Source of the DNA: an uncultured Pseudomonas sp.
GTDB lineage: Bacteria > Pseudomonadota > Gammaproteobacteria > Pseudomonadales > Pseudomonadaceae
Length of the DNA: 64,000 nt
Direction of reading: 5' to 3'
Assembly (NCBI GenBank): GCA_943912755.1
Contig: CALTWF010000019.1
Location: 1 to 64,000, forward strand
A program made the position numbers and the translations under genes. Positions 40,602 through 47,779 of this stretch are shown here, in pieces. Within the stretch, counting starts at the first letter, position 1, and each line of letters opens with the position of its first letter. The notes beneath the pieces were generated by a model. The model did no database searches and was not told the DNA's origin. It saw only the letters and a list, made by a program, of their open reading frames with translations.

Positions 40602-42785
40602 TTAGTAGTCGACTTTCCCGGTATGACTATTAAGGGAAATGACCCTGGTCTTGCCGATACGGTGGCGATAAATCTCGCGCAAGTATTTCACCGCCTTCTT
40701 CACGCACTCCCGCGACAGGCGAATATCGTTGATCGAGACGAACTTGCTCTTGTCGTTGATCAGTTCGCGGTACTTCTTCTCGTACATCGGTTTGATTGCA
40801 TACCAGTTGGTATCGAGGATCTTCGCCGGGTTTTCGAATTCGCTGAGCAATTCGTCGATGCGTTCTTCCTCGAACTCCTCCTGCATGATGAATTCGAGGA
40901 TCGCATTGTCCAGGGTGTCGTCGAAGCGGTAGGGGGGCCTGGCGAAGCAGCGCTTGATGAAGGCCACGATCAGGGTCAGGAAATCGTCCGACAGGCACGG
41001 GCTCTTGGCGATCAGGGTGGTCAGCGACAGGTTGGCCGAGGCGCCGATCACCAGGGCGTAGCGTTTCAGCGTGGTGTTGGGGAACAGGCTGTTGAGGTGG
41101 GTCTTGAGCCGGTTCAGGTCCATGTAGGACAGCTTGTAGTCCTTGGGCAGCGAGACGATCGACACCACCGACGAGCAGTTCTTGAAGAAGTGCAGGTCAT
41201 GCAGCGCGGCGGCGTCGCAGCCGGAGTTGCGGTATTGCTCCAGGGCCGCACGGTAGCGCCGGGACTCGATCGGCAGCAGGCTGATGCCTTCGATGGCCTG
41301 GGTGTCCTTGTTGAAGTGCGGCAGGTCGATGGAGCGGAAGAACAGGTCGTCGATATCCAGCCGCGGCGGCTCCTTCTCGAACACCTTGAAGCCTTTTTCC
41401 GAGTTCTGTCCCGGGTGTTCCGGCACCACCGACTCGGCGTAGGCGATCGCCACCGGGCCGGCCAGGCTCATGAACAGGTCGTTGGCGTCGAGGCGGATGG
41501 TCTCGCCGATGTCGATGCCGGCGCGGCGGAAGTAATTCTGGTCGTAGTCGGTGGTCACCGCCTGGGCGGTGAGGATGTTGAAGATCTGCTGGGAGATGTA
41601 CTGGTTGGCGTGCTTCTCCATCGCGTTGACGTCGATGTTCTGGATGTTGCCGTCATCGCTTTCTTCGGCGTAGCGCATGATGTCGTTGGAGATCAGCATC
41701 ATCGCGTTCCACGGACGGATGCGTCCCATGACACTGGCTTCGCTGCTGTCTTCGTTGTCGAAGTTGTAGGAGAAGTCCCATTCCTCTGACAGGTACTTGC
41801 ACAGCAGACGCCCGGCGTTGATATGCAGGGCCTCGGACATTTCGCTGCGGTGATCGGAAATGTTCGGCAGCACGCAGATGCCGCTGGTGAAGATCGGCTC
41901 GAAGACGAACGAATGCCCGGCGTCGCCATCCTGCTCGTCCATCGGGCGGGTGTCGAAGGTCTTGTTCATGTACGAGTACTGCTGGGCCAGGCCGAACTCC
42001 GAGGCCATGCCCGAGCCGGTACCGCCGCCGGCGCTGAAGATATAGAAGTACAGCCGCGACTGGTTGGCCTTGATCCCGCAGGAATCGATCAGGTACGAGT
42101 GGATCAGCTTCCAGTCGGCGCTGGAGAAACGGTGGGTTTCCTTGTTGAGGATGATCTTCGCCAGGTACTGGCCAAGGATCGGCGCGTTACCGGCGCCGCC
42201 GGCATGGACCTCCGACAGGTCCATGATCTTCATCTTGCTGTAGTCGCGCAGGAACCCGCTTTTCTCGCCCTTGCGCGAGAAACGGATGCGCCCGGCAATG
42301 TCCTTGTCGAGGTCGCCGAGCATTACCAGCGGCTCGACCAGGAACACCGGCTTGGCGCTCTTGGCCTGGACCAGGCGCAGGTTGTTGCGGATCCAGCGCG
42401 CCGGGTTCCAGGTCGGGTCGTTGCCGGCGCGGTCGTCGCTGTTGAATTCGTTGAGGTAAAAGGTTCGCGCGTTGTAGACCAGTTCGGCGACGTCCAGGGC
42501 GATGTTCGAGCCGCAGCGACCGAGGCCGATCAGGCACACCGAGGGAAACTGCTGGTCCAGGCGCAGCTGGGCGTCGTCCTCGACATGCAGGCTCGGCGGA
42601 AACACCAAGTCGCGCAGGCCGTCGAGGTTATCGAGGATGCGCTGGGTGTCGGGCTCGGTGAAGTACAGGTATTGCTGGGTGCTGGGGGTTGGCTGGCTGT
42701 AGTAGCTGCGGGCCCCGTAAGCGGTGGGCGCGGTGGCTGAAAGCAGCTCGGAAATCACGTCGGCAGGAGTATTCTTGGAGGTCAT
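40602..42785 (-). CDS. Large tubulin/FtsZ-like GTPase-domain protein
   Basis: Predicted 727-residue protein with a tubulin/FtsZ-type nucleotide-binding signature GGGTGSG at 253-259 inside SAGGGTGSGMASEFG. An N-terminal Rossmann-like start (CLIGLGRCGSN, about 84-94) and a GGAGN segment at 196-200 resemble the T1 and T3 loops. About 80 N-terminal residues and more than 250 C-terminal residues lie outside a classical tubulin core, so it is much larger than FtsZ. I recall annotations as 'tubulin-like doman-containing protein' in pseudomonads, without known function. It lacks an FtsZ C-terminal FtsA/ZipA-binding peptide. It is monocistronic and divergent from the dehydrogenase gene. Polymerisation is unproven. 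Confidence 0.78.
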   Translation of the reverse strand: MTSKNTPADVISELLSATAPTAYGARSYYSQPTPSTQQYLYFTEPDTQRILDNLDGLRDLVFPPSLHVEDDAQLRLDQQFPSVCLIGLGRCGSNIALDVAELVYNARTFYLNEFNSDDRAGNDPTWNPARWIRNNLRLVQAKSAKPVFLVEPLVMLGDLDKDIAGRIRFSRKGEKSGFLRDYSKMKIMDLSEVHAGGAGNAPILGQYLAKIILNKETHRFSSADWKLIHSYLIDSCGIKANQSRLYFYIFSAGGGTGSGMASEFGLAQQYSYMNKTFDTRPMDEQDGDAGHSFVFEPIFTSGICVLPNISDHRSEMSEALHINAGRLLCKYLSEEWDFSYNFDNEDSSEASVMGRIRPWNAMMLISNDIMRYAEESDDGNIQNIDVNAMEKHANQYISQQIFNILTAQAVTTDYDQNYFRRAGIDIGETIRLDANDLFMSLAGPVAIAYAESVVPEHPGQNSEKGFKVFEKEPPRLDIDDLFFRSIDLPHFNKDTQAIEGISLLPIESRRYRAALEQYRNSGCDAAALHDLHFFKNCSSVVSIVSLPKDYKLSYMDLNRLKTHLNSLFPNTTLKRYALVIGASANLSLTTLIAKSPCLSDDFLTLIVAFIKRCFARPPYRFDDTLDNAILEFIMQEEFEEERIDELLSEFENPAKILDTNWYAIKPMYEKKYRELINDKSKFVSINDIRLSRECVKKAVKYLREIYRHRIGKTRVISLNSHTGKVDY

Positions 42786-42981
42786 TTTGCGCCATGTGCC
42801 TGGGGGGAAGGCTGTTCAACAGTCGATATCATTGAGCCATCCCTGGAAAGTTTCGCGACTGTATCAGTGCGCCTTTGGCGTAAGCGATCAGGTTTCACCT
42901 TATAAATGCTAGGGGTTTTCCTGTCGCGCCATGTTCTGGATCGTCCGATCCGTCAACTTCTTTAACTGCCTGGAGCTGTAG

Positions 42982-43872
42982 ATGAACCATCCACTGCCGT
43001 TGTCCCTGGGATTTGCCGGTATCGGCCTGATGGGCCTGCCCATGTGCCGGCGCTTGCTGGCGGCGGGCCATGACCTGACCGTATGGAACCGTTCGCCGGA
43101 CAAATGCGCGCCGCTGGTGGCTGCGGGGGCCCGTCAGGTCGCGACCCCGGCCGAGCTGTGCGAGGCGGCTGACGTGGTCATGCTGTGCCTGGCCGATACC
43201 ACGGTGGTGCGTGAGGTGGTGTTCGGCGCGCACGGCATCGCCGCCAGGGCCCGGACCGGGCAGTTGCTGGTGGACTTCTCCAGTCTCGAACCCACCGCCA
43301 CCCGGGAAATGGCCGCGCGATTGAAGGCCGAAACCGGCATGGGCTGGCTGGATACCCCGGTATCCGGCGGTACCCCCGGCGCCGAGGCGGGCACCCTGGC
43401 GATCATGGTCGGCGGTGAGGCAGAGGATCTTGAGAGAGTGCGCCCGGCCCTGCTGTCACTGGGGCAGCGGGTCACCCATATGGGCGGTGTGGGTGCCGGC
43501 CAGGTGACCAAGGCCTGCAACCAGATGATCGTCGCCTGCAATGCCTTGGTGATTGCCGAGGTGGTGGCCCTGGCGGAGCGTTCCGGGGTGCAGGCCGGCC
43601 TGATCGCCGAGGCCCTGGCTGGCGGTTTCGCCGATTCGAAACCCTTGCAGATCCTTGCCCTGCAGATGGCCGAAAGCCGTTTCGAACCGGTCAAGTGGCA
43701 TGTACGGACCTTGCTCAAGGACCTCGACACCGCGGTGAAATTCTCCCGCGAGCAGGGCTCGGCGACGCCGGTCAGCGGACTGGCGGCGCAGTTGATGCGT
43801 CTGCATGGCAGTCAGGGCTATCTGGAAAAAGATCCAGCGACGCTGATTGATCTGTATCGCAGCACGCCATAA
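42982..43872 (+). CDS. Beta-hydroxyacid dehydrogenase family (3-hydroxyisobutyrate dehydrogenase-like)
   Basis: Predicted 296-residue NAD(P)-dependent dehydrogenase. An N-terminal GFAGIGLMGLPM nucleotide motif, a DTPVSGGTPGAEAGTL substrate motif (about 125-140) and the catalytic-lysine block GAGQVTKACNQ (about 172-182) are the family signatures. Possible substrates include tartronate semialdehyde, 3-hydroxyisobutyrate or 2-hydroxy-3-oxopropionate. The 196-bp gap upstream holds the divergent promoters. Its last 101 bp overlap the mucR-like gene on the other strand. Confidence 0.88.
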   Translation: MNHPLPLSLGFAGIGLMGLPMCRRLLAAGHDLTVWNRSPDKCAPLVAAGARQVATPAELCEAADVVMLCLADTTVVREVVFGAHGIAARARTGQLLVDFSSLEPTATREMAARLKAETGMGWLDTPVSGGTPGAEAGTLAIMVGGEAEDLERVRPALLSLGQRVTHMGGVGAGQVTKACNQMIVACNALVIAEVVALAERSGVQAGLIAEALAGGFADSKPLQILALQMAESRFEPVKWHVRTLLKDLDTAVKFSREQGSATPVSGLAAQLMRLHGSQGYLEKDPATLIDLYRSTP

Positions 43873-46030
43873 GGCGTTCTTCGCGGTGGTTGAGGTTTTC
43901 CAGCACCGCGTGCAGGTCCTCCAGCGGCACCGGCCGGCTGAGCAGGTAGCCCTGGACGGCGTCGCAGCCCAGGCGCTGGAGGAAGCGGTATTGTTCTTCG
44001 GTTTCCACGCCCTCGGTGATGACCTTCAGGTGCAGGGTGTGGGCCATCACCATGATCGCCTGGACGATGTTGTTGTCCGCCCGTGAATGAGGGACGTCCT
44101 GGATGAACGAGCGATCGATCTTCAGGGTGTCCAGGGGCAGGCGCTTGAGGTAGGCAAGGGATGAGTAGCCGGTGCCGAAGTCGTCGATGGACAGCGACAC
44201 GCCCTGTTCGCGGATCCGCCGCAGCAGGGCGATGGTGCTGTGGATATTGGCCATCAGCGCGTTCTCGGTGACTTCCAGCTCCAGGCGCCAGGCCGGTAAC
44301 CCGGCGCTGTGCAGGGCGTCCTCGACTTCCTTGGCCAGTTCGTCGCGGCCCAGGGTCAGGGCCGAACAGTTGACCGTGACCTTCAGTTCGCCGAAACCGT
44401 GCTGGCTCAACTGCGCCAGGTCCTGGCAGGCACGGCGCAGTACCCACAGGTCCAGTTCGGCGATCAGGCCGTTGGTCTCGGCAATGCCGATGAAGCGGTC
44501 GGGGCTGAGCAGGCCGTGCTGCGGATGCTGCCAGCGGATCAGCGCCTCCAGCTTGCTGACCTTGCCGCTGGCCAGCTCGTAGATCGGCTGGTAGTGCAGG
44601 CGCAGGCCGCGCTCCTCGTGCAGGGCGATGCGCAGTTCCTCTTCCAGTTGCAGTTCCAGGGTGGCGCGGGTCTTGAGGTTGTCGCTGAAGAAATTCGCCT
44701 TGTTGCGCCCGCCACCCTTGGATTGATAAAGCGCCAGGTCGGCATGCTTGAGCAGTTCGTCGCAGGTATTGCCGTCGGTGGGGTAGAGGCTGATGCCGAT
44801 GCTGGTGGTCATGACCATGCGCCGGCCGGCCAGGTCGATGGGTTCGCGGACCTTGTTGAGAATGCGCTGGGCCAGGCCGCGGGCCTCTTCAGCGCTGTTC
44901 AGGTTGAACAGGATGCAGAACTCGTCGCCGCCGAGGCGCGCAACCACGTCCTGGGTGCGGGTGGCGGCGCTGATCAGGTGGGCAATGGCCTTGAGCAACT
45001 GGTCGCCGGCATCGTGGCCGAGGCTATCGTTGATCCGCTTGAAATGGTCGATATCGAGGAACATCACCCCGAGCATGCCGCCCAGCTGGGTCCGTTCGGC
45101 CAGGCGCTCGGCGAAGATCTGGTTGAAGCCGCGGCGGTTGATCAGGTTGGTCAGGGCATCGTAGTGCGCCGCCTGCTGCAGCGAGACCCGGGCCTGGTCG
45201 AGCTGGCTGAGCAGGGTGTTGACCCGGCGCAGGTCCTGTTCCTTGCTTTGCAGCTTCTTGTCCGACAGCGCGGCGCTGATGCAACTGCCGCTGATCAGCA
45301 GGGTGATCACGGCAATCGCCAGGCTCAATTGCAGGCTGTTGTCGGTGACCGGGATTTGCGGCGAGGCGCCACCGGGGAGGACCAGGGTCAGCGCATGCAT
45401 GCCGACGTAGTGGGTGGCGATGATGCCGCCGGCCATGAGCAGGGCGGCGCTGGACTTGAACAGTTGCGGCCGGGCGACATTCCCTTGGCGCAGGTGACGG
45501 GCCATCAGCATTGGCAGCAGTGCGGCGAACAGCGCCACCACCACCGAGGCCAGCACCAGGTTCGGGTCGTAATGCTGCAGGGCGTTGCTGCGCATGGCGG
45601 CCATGCCGGTGTAATGCATGATCCCCACGCCTGCGGCGATGCACAGGGCGGCCAGGGTGTAGTGGCGGATGCCGGGTTGCGACTGGCCGAGAAAACTCAT
45701 GGCGGCAAGGGCGGCGAACAGCATGATCAACAGCGACACGCCGGTGAGGAACATGTCGTAGTGGACTTCCAGCGAGGTCTCGAAGGCGAGCATGCCGATG
45801 AAGTGCATGGCCCACACGCTGCAGGCCAGGCAGCAGGCACCGAGCATCTTCCAGCGCCGGCGGGCGCTGGCCTGCTCGGTATCGCCGATGCGTTCGATGA
45901 TGTCGAGGGTGGCGAAGCTGCCGGCGCACATCACCAGGTAGGCGAGCAGGATCAGCCAGGGATTGTGTCGTGCCGCCAGGGCAAAATGGCCGGCCGGGTG
46001 CTCGGCAAGCATCATGTGCAGCCATTCCAT
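43772..46030 (-). CDS. mucR: MHYT-GGDEF-EAL c-di-GMP protein, MucR-like
   Basis: Predicted 752-residue membrane protein. Seven N-terminal helices contain the MHYT-type repeats (AMHFIGML, IMHYTGMAAM, ATHYVGMHAL). Then come an intact GGDEF domain (LGGDEF) and an intact EAL domain (EALIRW, DDFGTGYSS). The order is that of P. aeruginosa MucR, which tunes c-di-GMP for alginate and biofilm dispersal and may sense a diatomic gas or copper through MHYT. Both catalytic motifs look active. The C-terminal 33 codons run antisense over the dehydrogenase gene. Confidence 0.87.
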   Translation of the reverse strand: MEWLHMMLAEHPAGHFALAARHNPWLILLAYLVMCAGSFATLDIIERIGDTEQASARRRWKMLGACCLACSVWAMHFIGMLAFETSLEVHYDMFLTGVSLLIMLFAALAAMSFLGQSQPGIRHYTLAALCIAAGVGIMHYTGMAAMRSNALQHYDPNLVLASVVVALFAALLPMLMARHLRQGNVARPQLFKSSAALLMAGGIIATHYVGMHALTLVLPGGASPQIPVTDNSLQLSLAIAVITLLISGSCISAALSDKKLQSKEQDLRRVNTLLSQLDQARVSLQQAAHYDALTNLINRRGFNQIFAERLAERTQLGGMLGVMFLDIDHFKRINDSLGHDAGDQLLKAIAHLISAATRTQDVVARLGGDEFCILFNLNSAEEARGLAQRILNKVREPIDLAGRRMVMTTSIGISLYPTDGNTCDELLKHADLALYQSKGGGRNKANFFSDNLKTRATLELQLEEELRIALHEERGLRLHYQPIYELASGKVSKLEALIRWQHPQHGLLSPDRFIGIAETNGLIAELDLWVLRRACQDLAQLSQHGFGELKVTVNCSALTLGRDELAKEVEDALHSAGLPAWRLELEVTENALMANIHSTIALLRRIREQGVSLSIDDFGTGYSSLAYLKRLPLDTLKIDRSFIQDVPHSRADNNIVQAIMVMAHTLHLKVITEGVETEEQYRFLQRLGCDAVQGYLLSRPVPLEDLHAVLENLNHREERLMACCDTDQSASLDLFPDSPDCHADASTAPPVR

Positions 46031-46309
46031 AGCGCGCCTCTCAGTTCAGCCGAGTTTGCACTCGTCCCCAAACCGCCTGGAGACTCTTTTGGAATTCAGT
46101 ATAGAAAGACCGGGTAGGGCCATCGGGAATAATGGCAGATTGATTTCAATGACTTGCTCATGACTTTAATCGCCAACGGTTATAACGCTGCAAATGGTTA
46201 CAATTACCCAACATCAATCTCATGGATGATCGCAGACAGGTCTGGCAATGCCTTCTAGATTTTGTGCGGCGTACAGCGCGCGCCAATAAAAACGAAGAGG
46301 GACCGACCG

Positions 46310-47665
46310 ATGCACAGCCCCACCCAAGCGGCCAATGCCTGGCGCATTTTGTTCCTGCTGTTCCTGGCCAACCTGTTCAACTTCTTCGACCGCACCATTC
46401 CCGCCATCGTCATCGAGCCGATCCGCCTGGAATGGCACCTGAGCGACATGCAGATCGGCCTGATCGGCACCGCCTTCACCCTGGTCTACGCGATTGCCGG
46501 CTTGCCGCTGGGGCGCCTGGCCGATACCGGCTCGCGGCGCAAGGTCATGGGCTGGGGCCTGACGGTGTGGAGCGGGCTGACCGCGGTCAACGGCATGGTC
46601 GGCAGTTTCTGGAGCTTCCTCCTGGTGCGCATGGGCGTGGGCATCGGTGAGGCCAGCTACGCTCCGGCGGCCAACTCGCTGATCGGCGACCTGTTTCCCG
46701 CCGAGCGCCGCGCCCGGGCCATGGGCATCTTCATGCTCGGCCTGCCGCTGGGGCTGTTGCTGGCCTTCTTCAGCATTGGCGCGATGGTCCAGTACTTCGG
46801 CAGCTGGCGTGCGCCGTTCTTCATCGCGGCGGTGCCGGGGCTGCTGCTGGCGGTGTTCATGTTCATGATCCGCGAGCCGGCCCGCGGCGCGGCGGAAGTG
46901 GTGGCCTCGTCCCAGACGCCACTGGACCGTCCCCTGCGCCGGGTGCTGAGCATCCCCACCTTCGGCTGGCTGGTGCTGGCCGGGCTGGCCTACAACTTCG
47001 CCACCTACGCCTGCAACTCGTTCATGGTGCCGATGCTGCAACGCTTCTTTTCCCTGTCGTTGCAAAACGCGGCGGTGGCGACCGGGGTGATCGTCGGGGT
47101 GACCGGGCTGATCGGCCTGACCCTGGGCGGCTGGGTCGCCGACAAGATCCACCAGCGCCTGCCCGGCGGGCGCCTGCTGTTCGGCGCATTCAGCATGCTG
47201 GTGGCGACCCTGGGCACGGGGCTGGCGCTGTACCTGGGGCGGATAGAGATCGGTGTGTTCGTGGCCCTGTTCGGGGTTGGCTGGCTGTTCGCCTACAACT
47301 TCTACACCTGCGTCTACACCGCGATCCAGGATGTGGTGCAACCGCGTTTGCGGGCGACGGCCATGGCCTTGTTCTTTGCCGGGCTGTACCTGCTGGGTGG
47401 GGGCCTGGGGCCGGTGGTGGTCGGGACCCTGTCGGATCATTACGCCCAGCTGGCGATGCTGGAAGCGGGGGCGGTCGAGATGACCGAGGCGTTCAAGGCG
47501 GTGGGGCTGCATAACGCCATGGGGCTGATTCCGGTGGCATTGGCGGCGACCCTGGTGTTCCTGCTGCTGGCTGCGCGGACCTTTGCCCGGGATGCAGAGA
47601 AGATGAAGGCGGGGATGCTGGAGGAGGGGGCTGCTGAGGCGGGCAAGGCTGCCGAAGCACTGTAG
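46310..47665 (+). CDS. MFS transporter (spinster-like)
   Basis: Predicted 451-residue, 12-helix transporter. It has the helix-1 motif NLFNFFDRTIPAIVI, MFS motif A GRLADTGSRRK and a helix-4 GIGEASYAPAANSLIGDLFP segment typical of spinster-type MFS proteins. The substrate is unknown. The ATG at 46310 is preferred after AGAGGG. The 279-bp divergent gap upstream (46031-46309) must carry promoters; I see no gene in it. Confidence 0.85.
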   Translation: MHSPTQAANAWRILFLLFLANLFNFFDRTIPAIVIEPIRLEWHLSDMQIGLIGTAFTLVYAIAGLPLGRLADTGSRRKVMGWGLTVWSGLTAVNGMVGSFWSFLLVRMGVGIGEASYAPAANSLIGDLFPAERRARAMGIFMLGLPLGLLLAFFSIGAMVQYFGSWRAPFFIAAVPGLLLAVFMFMIREPARGAAEVVASSQTPLDRPLRRVLSIPTFGWLVLAGLAYNFATYACNSFMVPMLQRFFSLSLQNAAVATGVIVGVTGLIGLTLGGWVADKIHQRLPGGRLLFGAFSMLVATLGTGLALYLGRIEIGVFVALFGVGWLFAYNFYTCVYTAIQDVVQPRLRATAMALFFAGLYLLGGGLGPVVVGTLSDHYAQLAMLEAGAVEMTEAFKAVGLHNAMGLIPVALAATLVFLLLAARTFARDAEKMKAGMLEEGAAEAGKAAEAL

Positions 47666-47687
47666 AGGGATTGATCACTGCAATACT

Positions 47688-47759
47688 TGTGGGAGCTGGC
47701 TTGCCAGCGATTGCGATGGTGAATTCACCAAAGTCATCGCTGGCAAGCCAGCTCCCACA
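47688..47759. repeat. Inverted REP pair, 24-bp arms
   Basis: 47688-47711 and 47736-47759 are perfect 24-bp reverse complements (core GTGGGAGCTGGCTTGCCAGC) around a spacer that itself contains the 12-bp palindrome GGTGAATTCACC (47718-47729). It lies between two convergent genes. Confidence 0.8.
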
Positions 47760-47779
47760 GAGTCCAAGGTGTGCTGGAG

